DNA of 64,000 nt from Hyphochytrium catenoides. Taxonomy: Eukaryota > Sar > Hyphochytriomycetes > Hyphochytriales > Hyphochytriaceae. Position 1 is the first letter of the stretch. Every line of letters starts with the position of its first letter. Location of the stretch: the NCBI GenBank assembly GCA_900088475.1, contig FLMG01000683.1, positions 54,370 to 118,369 on the forward strand. The letters are read 5' to 3'. Below the pieces are notes generated by a model. The model saw only the letters and a list, made by a program, of their open reading frames with translations. It was not told where the DNA came from and did not search any database. The translations under genes and the position numbers were made by a program. This document shows, one piece after another, positions 36,601 through 46,847 of this stretch.

Positions 36601-36810
36601 TCATTGTAGAGGACAGCTGGTAACTGCATGCTAATCGTTATTTTGCCTCACCAGCATCCACTCGACTCTGAGGACGTTAAGGCTGCACGCGCGGAAGAGA
36701 AGAAGGTGATGAAGGAATGGATTAAGGAGTACAATAAGGAGAAGAAATCAGCCATCTTTGGACTTGATGATCTCCATTTTCCTTCTGATATAGCCAGAAT
36801 CGCTCTTTAG
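33700..36810 (+). CDS. Secreted serine carboxypeptidase, family S28 (PRCP/DPP7-like), interrupted by assembly gap
   Basis: S28 enzymes cut after proline near a peptide end, in lysosomes or outside the cell. The first exon (33700-33946) begins with a signal peptide ([19 protein letters not shown]) and then has [12 protein letters not shown]. Exons at 34143-34309 and 34498-34518 read [14 protein letters not shown] and IYAEHRY. After the gap, 34600-34734 holds the nucleophile motif FGGSYGGML (Ser at 34610-34612). Further exons are 35056-35182, 35377-35737 ([12 protein letters not shown]) and a long one ending about 36418. That one carries the catalytic Asp in NGEYDPW (36320-36322) and the His in EAGHHYDF. 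The last exon is 36655-36810. The junction around 35738-36090 is unresolved: T-phase at 35737 does not fit the acceptor near 35860. The triad appears complete. Confidence 0.85.
34519..34599. other. Assembly gap (81 N)
   Basis: 81 ambiguous bases lie inside the S28 peptidase gene between IYAEHRY and FGGSYGGML. Family members usually have roughly 50 residues between these motifs, so the missing sequence should be at least about 150 bases. The gap length is therefore probably an estimate. Confidence 0.95.
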
Positions 36811-37223
36811 ACCAACCCCTTCTCTCCCTCTCAATAGACTGATAGATATCCCGGTCATAGTGAAAGTAGCGCTCTCTCGCTTTCACCTTCTTCGACCTCT
36901 CAGTAGAGTGTAGCTATGAATATTATGGACAAGGGAACATAGCTAGTTCTTGTCAGAGATTAAATAGAACTTTGGATACAATCAGGGCCTCCGTATGAGC
37001 TTGCCAGTGTCCCACACTCTCTACTTTCACTGCTGCTTTCTTTTCTTTTTCTTGTTAAGATCCTCCTTCGCGTCTCTAGCTCTAAACTCTAACGTTTCGT
37101 TCAGCTCTCCCATGGCCGTCCGAGCATCCACAAACTTTCTTTTGCTTCCTGGAAGTAGAGATCAGTTAGAAGAAAAATCAAATGTCGCGGCATAGTTTGC
37201 AGCGTATGGTCCACACAAGAAAC
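36811..37223. other. Convergent intergenic region
   Basis: About 410 bases between the S28 peptidase stop codon and the presumed end of the minus-strand helicase gene. CT-rich, with no supported coding sequence. Confidence 0.5.
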
Positions 37224-40200
37224 TCAAGCAAAACATCTCAAAGAATTTGCCCATAGCCTACATGCCACAGCTAGAGGTGAACGAGTCCAAGTATGACAAA
37301 TGAGAGAAATAGAGTTGAAGATGTTCACAGGCAACGTCTCTTTTTGATCAAGAAAGAGAAAACAAACAACGGCATGAGAGGGACGTGAGGGTGCAGAACA
37401 GAGTAGCGGAAGAGAAGGTGCTTGCACTGAGAGACACGGACCTGTTGGACGGAGAGGTTGCGCCAGCATCAACTTCAGCCTAGTTTCTGCTCTTGTCACC
37501 TCCAAGCTGGCGCTGTCAGGTTTAAACTTTTCCAGCAGCTCCTGCGCACCCAAAAGAGCCACGTAGCGTCAGGTGACTACAGCCCGAATCTATACTCAAA
37601 TCACCACTCATTATAGGTCTAAACCATCTTTTCCGCTTCCACATGCAGTTTCTTAGCAGCCTCTACGAGGCTCGTCCTTACCTCATCCAAGAGGAGATCC
37701 GCAGCTTTAGCTTGCTCTAGGAACCAGTTGCTGTTTGATCTTTTCTTGGATGTCTGCCAGAACGCATTCCGAATGGGAGATTTAGAGGATTGTTGGATCA
37801 AGAAAGCGAAGAAGTCAGGCATTCGAAGGTGGAGAACTAGTGTGAAGAGCAAGCTTGTCCTGGAACCTAATCAGAGAGTTATAATGACAATGTATAGACA
37901 GGGCAACAAGCTGTTCATGAGATGTAGGCTCGAGACACGACATCGTAGTCGTAAATAACCTGTGTCTGGTGCTTCTCTATGATCACTGCACATTGCATCC
38001 TGTCTCGTACGGGAGGAAGGAATCGCAGATCTACAGGGAAGGTCTCAAACGCGTCCGTGCCTGACACTATGTTACATATCTGCATTTGGGTTCTCTATAG
38101 CGAAAGATGAAAGCAGCGGAGATCTGATGTAAGAGTGCTGGCCGGCATCTCGTCTGTAGGGTTCAGCGATGGAGGAAAAGGACGAGGAAAGAAGAGGCTT
38201 AGATGGAAACGTTGAAGAGCTTCTCTTAACCTTCTCATTGGGGGTGACAAGGCTTAGACTGAGCCCTTCGGCAGCTGCTCTGGCCGTCCTCCCACTCCGA
38301 TGAATAAAGGTGTCGGCAGCTTTTGGGGCATGGTAGTGTACTATATACCGTACATTAGAGATGTCGAGACCCCTGGCAGCTACATCTGTGGCCTGTAAGG
38401 TGAATAAAAGAGAAGATGCTTTATACCGAGGGGTAGGATGGCTTCCTGCTACAATTGCCCCATACCAAAGAATACAATGTAATAGTGAGATGCAGAGCAA
38501 GAGCCTCGGAATGGTGCCCAACCAGAGTAAAGACAGAGCAGACGTGCTGGCTAAGAGGATAGAGTGCTGTCATTGATGTTCAACCGTAGATTTGGAGTTC
38601 AACAAAAGAGCAATAAGAGCTTTCGACGAAAGAGTCGACACTCTTCTAATGTCAGCAAAAAGATTAACGACATCATCCCTTACCACCAGTATAGTCTTAT
38701 CGTCACCCTTGAATCTATCCAGCTTCTTCAGTCTCTGCCTCTGCTGCATGTTGGCATGAAGACCGACAACAGGAAGCTCCAGTGTAGAGAGTAAAGTGGC
38801 AAGCCTTTTAACGGCAGAAATAGCGTTCGCAAAGACGATCGTCCTTCCTGGATACTGAGAGGGTGTTATACGTTGAAGGTTATGGACTACAAAGAAGAGC
38901 CACAAACACTTATGAAAACCCTGTGAATCCCGAGGGATATGGAGATGTAAGAGAAGGAAAGGGGAGCTGGAAGCAGGCGCAAAGAGCACTTTCGGTGGCA
39001 TGTGCAAAGTCTCAGACCCTGCTCCGTGAAGTCTTACTGATATTAGGCCAACGTTTACCTGAAGCAAGAAGTAGTAGAGATAGACGTCCCTTTCCTCTTC
39101 AAGGCACTCCAGTTCACAAAGCCGAAGGCCAGCTGGTAGAGAGACTTTACTCTTCCCTTGTGCCACTAGCTTCTGCTCGCCTTCCTCATGCGTACCCCTT
39201 GTCAAGTCGACCACCACAGGCTTTCCTCTCAAGCCGACTCTAGTGATGGCTGATTGTATGAGGTTGATACTCTTTGCCTTTTTCTTCTTCCATTTCTTCC
39301 CTTTCTTGAATCGCGCTTCGTCTCCCAGGGAGAGGGTCGCCGAGAAGAGGAACGTCTGCCGAATGACTGTTTCTTCAGCTTCGTCCAGTTCAGCCTCTGA
39401 CGACGCTGATCCATGCAGGACCACGTCCTCCTGTGTCTTCTCACCAAGTTCTTCTTCGTCTTCGCTTCTATAAGAGTCCGATTCCGGCTTGCCTTCATCA
39501 TTTAGGTCTGTTATATCCGCGTCCTCGTCGTCTTGTGGCAATCCGTCACTATCTTGGTCATTAACAGAATCGGCTGATGACTCATTCTCTCCATTCTTCT
39601 CCCCATTTTCAACCCCTTCTCCGTCACTGTCCGAGTCTTCATAGCGCACGGCCGGAAGCTTTTTTTGCTCCTCTATCTGTGCCAAAATGTCATCCGTCAA
39701 CATCTGCACGGGGGCAGCAGCGGGCTCCAGACCCATCATATCGTCCATATCTTCTTCGTCTTCTCCTTCCTCTTGCTTGGAGTTTTCAGACCTAGTCTTG
39801 ACGACCTCCAACTACGCAGAAGTCGGAACCCAGGTTAGTACTAAAACCTTGAACTGCCAATCTAGATGCTCACTCAGCAAGTAGTTTGACGTCTTGACTT
39901 TTCTCTTTCTGTCTTCCCTTCGTCTTCTCCCTGTTCTAGTAATATCCTTCCTGGCTCTCTCTTCCCCTTTTCAACTGCCCTTGCGCTACGTGCTCTTTCT
40001 CTCACTCACTCTATCTCATACACACTCATCTCTCACTACGTTATTTCAAGTCACCTTTTGTACTACTTCCTTAGGCTTCGTAGCCATCTGCTTGTTGCTT
40101 TTCCCAAGAACCTCGAAGATTTTGTTGAGCTCGGGGAAGTGCCCAGGTTCAAGCATTCTATCCGCTTCATCAAGCACCAAGAAGCGAAGTGAGGAGGATA

Positions 40201-41539
40201 GAGTGGAGAAAAGCCTGTGACTCTGAATAAGCTCCCAGAGTCTACCAGGGGTACCGATAACTATCTCGGGAGAGTATGAGAGCAACCTCTCCTGCTTCTC
40301 TTGAGACATTCCACCCACTATTGAGACTGCGCGGATAGGACTCCCTTTGATGAATTCATGGAGATGTTGCTGAACCTATGGAGAGAGTTAGACGGCCGCT
40401 GGACAACTCGGATCCATATAGAAAGCGCTTGACGAGATGTGATACAAGGGGTGAAGAAGGATGAAAGAGATCAGATACTGCGCTAGGGAGAGCCTCACCT
40501 GCATCGCAAGCTCTCTTGTTGGAGTAAGGATTAATGCCTCCACATTACCCTGTCTCCTTTGGCCTTGTCTATCATCCGCGCTACGAAGAAGATAGTCGAG
40601 GATCGGCAGACCATAGGCAAGCGTTTTCCCTGAGCCTGTCTCCGCGATACCCAGGATGTCCTTCTTCTCCAAAAGAGCTGCAGGGAGGGTCTTTTCTTGG
40701 ATGAGAGTAGGCGAAGAGAAGCCAAGGCGACTGAGGGTGGAGAGAATGTGCTTGTGTAAAGGATACTTCCTCCATTTCTTCACAGAAACGGCTGCGGTGG
40801 CGACATCTAGGCCAGTGTTGTTCTCCTCTTTCTGCTCAGTCTTCAACGGACTTTCCTCTGTTGTGGGACTCTCCTTCGGGGTCTCCCTACTTTTCTTCTT
40901 CCTTTCCTTCCTCTTTTCTTTCTTGCTAAGCGCAGGAGAGCTATTGATCGCCTCGTTCTTGTCTCCCTTGTCGTCAACATGTGAGGGCTGCTTTTGCTCC
41001 TTCAGTACCGGACTCTCCTCTTTATCCTCTTCTTGCTTGCTCAATATGTCTGCTGATGTGGAAGCCTTGGATACCTCCTTATCAACAAGCGTGTGACCTC
41101 GAGAGGTTTCTTTTGGCCTGTTCAAAAGGGCTAGACGTCAAACGCTTCTTCTAGTAGTTCTGTCCTATTCCAGTTTCTTACCTCATTATGGTTCCCCGAG
41201 CTTCATCACGGATAAGTTCGTACGAGTTGCCTATAGAATAGTAGGTTACTTGACGGAGCGTTTGACCACATGGGCTTTCTTCTCGATTCCTGCAAGCTGT
41301 CAGACGTACCATCTAGCACTTCCAAGGAGAGCATGGTGCCATCTTCGAACCCTTCCAGCTTGTACTCCTCCAAGTCCATCTGCTTCCACGGCAAAGCCTC
41401 AGAGGAGAAGCCAAAGCTCTCTTCAGGTTTGGACTGTCGCTTCCTCTTCATTTTGGTTTTCTTCCGTTCCCCTCCATCTTCAGGTTTAGAGGGCTTGGCG
41501 CTGAAGGCTCCGCTGGCCAGTAACTCTAATGTGTCCATG
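37224..41539 (-). CDS. DDX24: DEAD-box RNA helicase, DDX24/MAK5 type
   Basis: DDX24/MAK5 helicases work in the nucleolus on the large ribosomal subunit. The N-terminus (41539 down) has [20 protein letters not shown], similar to the family's tryptophan-containing start, then a Lys/Glu-rich stretch. Helicase motifs in order: [116 protein letters not shown] and [16 protein letters not shown]-x-VVDLTR and the VYLYYFLLQ block are specific to DDX24. The C-terminus is [20 protein letters not shown], then [16 protein letters not shown], then [12 protein letters not shown]. An acidic insertion of about 155 residues lies between DEAD and SAT (39345-39812). The last exon, ending in TGA at 37224, is uncertain. 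An in-frame upstream ATG at 41691 is an alternative start. Confidence 0.88.
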
Positions 41540-42101
41540 CTTTCCGGGAGATTTTGGCAGAGCGGTCGGATGGACAGTAGAACCGCAAGCACTCTGGCAA
41601 GGAAGCTACCCTCGTTCTTTCTACGGATACAATCGCTGGCAGAGATTCTGATCTGCTTTCTCCTCCGCAGGTCAAAGCGGAAGTTTCTCATTGCTTCTGA
41701 TCTCCGTTATTCTTGGCGCTTCATTGGCGCAGGAACGAGAGTGCTAGGGTACCGCTAACGGACGGAGAGAGAGTTGTAAAAACGGATTGAGACTGTCAAA
41801 TGTCTAAGTGGATGGGTTTTCGCACCTGAAGGGAGTGATACTGGAGAGGTGGAGAATTCGTAATATCCGGATTGGGCCAGGGATGGTGGCGTTACCGGTA
41901 ACTGGTGGCGCAAGATCAGCTTTCTGTTGGACTATCCTGCAGGAGCTGAGGAGGCTGAATTATCTGAATTCTGAAGCTCTAAGTCAGGCAGCTCATCGCT
42001 GCAGTCGGAGTTAAGGAAGCACGCTAGGACCCCCTGCCTCCAGAGCTATAGTCACCCGTCATTGCTAGCCTTGCTGCCATAGTCTGAGAGACCTGCCTAC
42101 G
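41540..42101. other. Intergenic region between divergent DDX24-like and PPIH-like genes
   Basis: 560 bases with no recognised domain. It holds both promoters, and possibly 5' leader of the helicase if translation starts at 41691. No specific motif was seen. Confidence 0.5.
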
Positions 42102-43296
42102 ATGGACCCCCTCCTGCAAGAAGCGATAAATAAGGGCAACCCCGTTGTCTTCTTTGACATAACCATTGGCGGAGTTCCAGCAGGCAGAATAAAGCTAGAG
42201 CTCTTCAAGGAATCATGTCCAAAGGTACCGACTGGTGGCAGCTATATTATAGCTTAAGCGATACTAAACCCTCTCTCTGCCTTCCTTTCTCTCCACGCCC
42301 CCCCTTGTCCCACCAGACCGTAGAGAACTTTAGGTAAGTGCCCTCTCTGTTTAATCGTCTATCCCGCACAATAGCTTAGTAGCCCTCACTTCTGCATTGG
42401 TAGGCAACTTTGCACAGGAGAATACCGGTAAGACGTGTGATGTAGGACACGCCTTTAGTATGGGCGTTGACATTGCCTTAGCAAGCAGGAGATTCCCGTA
42501 GGTTATAAGAACAGCTCATTTCATAGAGTTATTAAGGACTTCATGATTCAAGGCGGAGACTTCGTGAAGGTTTGTGATCACCCTACGTGCTTACTTGAGA
42601 TCTCTACATTCTCATGGCCTTCCACAGGGCGATGGTTCAGGAAAAATGAGTATATATGGAGAGTCCTTTGCAGACGAGAACTTCATCCACAAGCACACGG
42701 GCCCTGGCATGCTGTCAATGGTCAGTACAGAAGTTCATTGCACCCTGCTTTGTTCATTGAGTGGTAATGTCATATCTGTAGGCAAATAGTGGTCCAAACA
42801 CTAATGGCTGCCAGGTGCGATGAGGATCTCATCTGCTCATGTCCTAGTGTTTTTCTACGTTTACTCTAGATACTCCGCTGCGTTACTTCTGGACCCAGCT
42901 CCCTTCTCTGGGTCGGGGCTGATGCTCCCATGTCCTAGCGCACTACTTGAGTTCTCGTGTGCCTTCTTCCTCTGCGTCCTCTGGCGACGTAGTTTGGTTG
43001 AAGGAAGTTACTTTCGCGTTTAGACTTACGATGTCTTCTCCTCTCGCGACGCTGTGTTCCTCGCTCACGGCGCCATAGTCACAGAGCGTTGTGCCTTTCT
43101 GACGCTGACTATACGCTCCTTCTAGTTTTTTATTACCTGTAGCAAGGCGGACTGGCTGGATAACAAGCACGTGGTGTTCGGAAAGGTTCTGGACGGCCCC
43201 TCATTACTGACTGTGAGAAAGATAGAGAACGTAGCGACGGGCCCTAACAACAGACCAAAGCTGCCCATAGTGATTGCAGAGTGTGGTGAATTATAA
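42102..43296 (+). CDS. PPIH: Cyclophilin H (U4/U6 snRNP-associated peptidyl-prolyl isomerase)
   Basis: PPIH binds the U4/U6-60K protein in the spliceosome and isomerises proline bonds. Exons: 42102-42224, 42317-42333, 42404-42427, 42482-42569, 42628-42720, 42782-42814, 43126-43296; all phases agree, giving 182 residues. Visible strings are [45 protein letters not shown] (active-site Arg, Phe and Gln), [18 protein letters not shown] and [11 protein letters not shown] (the Trp that contacts cyclosporin in the family). [19 protein letters not shown] near the end is typical of the H subfamily, not of cyclophilin A. Three exons are very short (17, 24 and 33 nt). Confidence 0.93.
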
Positions 43297-44540
43297 GGAA
43301 GGTAATATAATAAGGATGGGGTCCTCTCCCCAATGAAGCCAGAGGATCGTTCCAACTTCTAGATCGGAAAGATTACAGCGTGGGTTTCACACCAGCAACT
43401 CACATGTAGGGGACGTTTCGCGTCAGGGACCTGCGACGGAGTGGGCAACGCTCGGCTGTAACCATGACATGTGGGGCCACTAGAGCCGGTTAATTTGGTT
43501 GGAAAGCTGAGGAGCTGAGGAAATCTGTCATGGATGGTTAGGAGGGACTGCTGAAAGTGCACTTCTTGTGAGGCAGTCACTAAACTGCCGCTATTGCACA
43601 GTTTTAGAGCTGCTATCGGTCGATATTCTTGTGGCTTACAGCCAAACATTAATGAAAACATTCGTATCCTCAAGGCGAGCTTTTTCTAGCTTGGACAATA
43701 GATGCAAAGAGTTGGCCCGTCTATGACCGCTCTGCACGACACTCAGGCTCAGTTCGTTAACAACCGTCAGCTAGACAGTAGCACCCTTAGCCATCGCGGT
43801 ATTACAAAGCGTTTTAAATCATCCCATCATGGCTTTCAGGCGGAGGGGCGGCACAAGGTACAGTATAGTTCTCCTCGCCAACTTTAAGAGACCCTCGTCG
43901 CTCTATTATTCTATAGAGTCAGAGCTGTGCTGGCTGCGAGCACTTTGTCATTCTGTAAGTTATTGAGAGGGAGTTTGTCGAAAAATCTGCTTGACTCTGC
44001 CGCGTCAATACAATTGCACTGTCTCGCCGTGTCTCCAATTGCAATGTGAAGACTGAAGACACAATCTTCCAGCCTTCCAATAATGTGAAGACACAATATT
44101 CATTCACCAGCCTCCTCACTATGCTCAATGTGGCTCATTATCCATGATAATAAACGATTTCTTACATTCTATTACTAATTATAGAGCACTCTATTGGGAA
44201 CCATGCGGTTATGGATGCTTCCCGCAGAACACCCGCCAAAACTCGGTGCGACGGAATTGAATCACTGAGTTTTCTTATTCTTCCGCATTCAGTTTCTGCT
44301 TTACGCGGCGCGTGATCGCAGCTAATCCGACAACTTTTCCCATTATAAACAGATTTGGAGACTCTCACTAAGTAAAGCTCGGATAAAGGGCAAAAAGCCT
44401 TGAGATCCACTGAAATCCGTTGGAAGCAATGTGGAGTGAAGCCTGGATAACAAAGATCAAAAGGCGCTAGGGTCGTCCTGCCGTAGCTCCATCACTGACG
44501 CTACTACTAGTGTGGGCCGTAATATTCGCACAAACCTGAA
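43297..44540. other. Intergenic region without recognised gene
   Basis: About 1.2 kb. A 104-codon minus frame (43359-43673) and shorter frames lack known motifs and lack clear splice partners. Nothing supported. Confidence 0.5.
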
Positions 44541-45218
44541 ATGGCGGCTGATAACGTGGATCCCTCAGCCGACCCTGCTAGCTTGGACGAGTTGTTATCA
44601 CCAAAGAAGAAAGTGAACAGAAGGTTCTACTTTACAGACTCTGCAGATATTGCGCTTGCAAAACAAGGTGAATGGGCTTCATCCTCTATTGTGACCAAGA
44701 TCTCCCATCACCTCTGATGAATGGCTCTCCATAGTGATAAAGCACCGTGTGTTTGCTTGTAAGCACGGCAACTATGGCAAGAAATGGGAAGATGTTGCCG
44801 CATCCATCCGAGCTCACAATCCAGACCATTTTCCTAGTGGGCCAAGTTGCAAGCGGAGATTTAATCTCCTTCTGCAACACTACAGAGCGCGTTTCAACGC
44901 CGGCGTCCCGGTACTTGGTGGCGAACAGGCCATGACCACGCTAGAATGTCTTATGAAAAAGTATTTAAGCCTTAGTCGGACGCATCAGGTCAGTCTTTGA
45001 ATGACGTCATTTACTGATAGGTGACTCACATATCCCGGCAGTGCATTTTGGAATCTATGGAGCTCCAGAATATAGACGAGAACAGAGTGCAGAAAAGTTC
45101 CAAAGTTAGCGCTGCAGTCAAGCAGTCCTCAGGAAAACGAGATAAGCTGTCGCAGGACGATGTGGGACCGGCTGTCAAAAAGCTACATGTCACCAGGGAG
45201 CCAACCTACGACCAGTAG
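44541..45218 (+). CDS. Small SANT/Myb-like DNA-binding domain protein
   Basis: Exons 44541-44667, 44735-44988 and 45042-45218 join in phase to about 185 residues. The core reads NRRFYFTDSADIALAKQ, HRVFACKHGNYGKKWEDVAA and GPSCKRRFNLLLQHYR. This three-helix pattern with spaced aromatic residues, including a Trp in GKKWEDVA, resembles SANT/Myb or trihelix-like domains found in many protist and fungal proteins that bind DNA. The C-terminus is Lys/Ser-rich (SSGKRDKLSQDD) and may be a nuclear localisation region. The introns are short (67 and 53 nt). The role is unknown; transcription factor and transposon-derived protein both remain possible. Confidence 0.6.
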
Positions 45219-46847
45219 AGATGGGGACTTGGCCCTTATTTCCGAACCTTAAGACACGGGCTGTCATGAGAACATTGGCCGCACGCTCATTTCGGGCGAT
45301 AGGGAGGTCCTTGGTGCCAGCAAGAGGGACCGGTAGGACTTGATGCTGAACGCGTAATACGGCAACGGAGTCGAGGGACGGCTCCCAGAAGGGTACAACA
45401 TTGCAGAGTACTCAGCAGCCAATAACGTGTTTGGCCACTATATATATGAGCTAAAGCTTCAGATGAGAGAAGTTCGGAGAACGTCAGTACTGGATGGGGG
45501 GATGTATGGTAGGTACTCGGGGGCGATTAGCTGTTTAGACTGAGACGCAGGTTGCGCCATAGAAGGAGTATCACTATCTGCGGTTTAGCTCGGAAAGGCA
45601 GAGTGGTTACCGTCACTAACATTTCAATAACGGGTTCAGGTGCAACTTTCCGCCCCCTAAAACGGAACCATGGTGCTCTTTTTCCCTGCCTTACTTGCGC
45701 AAGTTACTTGTTATTGTCAGGTTGTTGAGATCGTCCAAGAATAACGGCATCAATGTCGAGCGCAGCTTCTTATACACCATTGCCGTGTCCATAGCGACGC
45801 TTGGTCTTGCATCGCTAAAGACCCTTTCGTCAGCTTCCCTTCTCCATGTCTCTTCAGCTCTTCTTTCTCTAGATAAGATCACCTTTCTTCCAAAGTGTCC
45901 ATGAGATGCCTCACTGCTTCCGCTATTTCATGGGTCCTCACGCGGCGTTCTTCCCTCTTTACTCAACTGGCCTCACAGACTGTTACTTGATCTCCTAATA
46001 TGTGCTTCGCTTGATTTACAACTGCGTCGAGACTGTCGGGCTTTTCTACTCCCATCTCTTTAAATGGTGCGAGCCTGTGATACCCTGCATTCTAGTAGAT
46101 TTCCTTCAGGCCGCGTCCGTGTAGATTGTTGGAAAGGACACCACCTACGACCTTACAACTCAGTGAACCTGCGCATGAAGCCTACGGTACATTCCTACTC
46201 TATTAGGGGCGGCTGGTTGAAGAAGACAACTGTTACTCGCTCGACATAGAAATGTTCTTATTTCTGCAGGTTGCTCGTCCTCTTCCTCCCTTATGGTACG
46301 GGCTTTCTTCTTCGGTACAAGTGATGGACGCCCTACTATGGACTGCATCGGAGTACTGGGCCTGATCTAGTAGATGAGGCCATCTAGCTGCCATCAGCGC
46401 TGGTAATGAGGGTGGGACTTGGAGCAAAGAGAGGTGCAGCTTTTGGAGTTCAACTAGAATACTCCTTGGGCTCGTACCTTTCAGTTCCTACAGAGAAACA
46501 AGGCTCCGCTTATGACTTTGCTCTCTTTTTTTGGTTCTTGGGGTACGGATTTAGAATTCTAAGGCTTCTGAGCACAGAAATTCTGTAATTCTATGACAAG
46601 GATCCGAGATTCGAGGGGTTCTTCTTCTTACACGTTGGCATAATCCTTGATGCTGACGAGATTAGGTCCACATGTCAAGATCTTCAAGTGCAAGTTGAGG
46701 GCTCAGATCTGTAATCTCTGCTTACACTGCATTAGCATAGGAAAGCTGATTGCTCTTGATGCTTCACAGAGTTTCGACTCCTAGTGCTTCAAGGTAGAGA
46801 TCTCTGCTTGGTGAAGATATCAGGAAGTCTAAGCACTTCCACCGTTT
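45219..46847. other. Intergenic region without recognised gene
   Basis: About 1.6 kb with only short frames (up to 69 codons) and no recognised domain. It carries the promoter of the downstream lyase gene. No tRNA-like or repeat structure was noticed. Confidence 0.5.

Noticed and set aside
40656-41096. 146-codon plus frame
   Set aside because: Antisense shadow of the helicase exon, low-complexity Ser/Phe/Leu.
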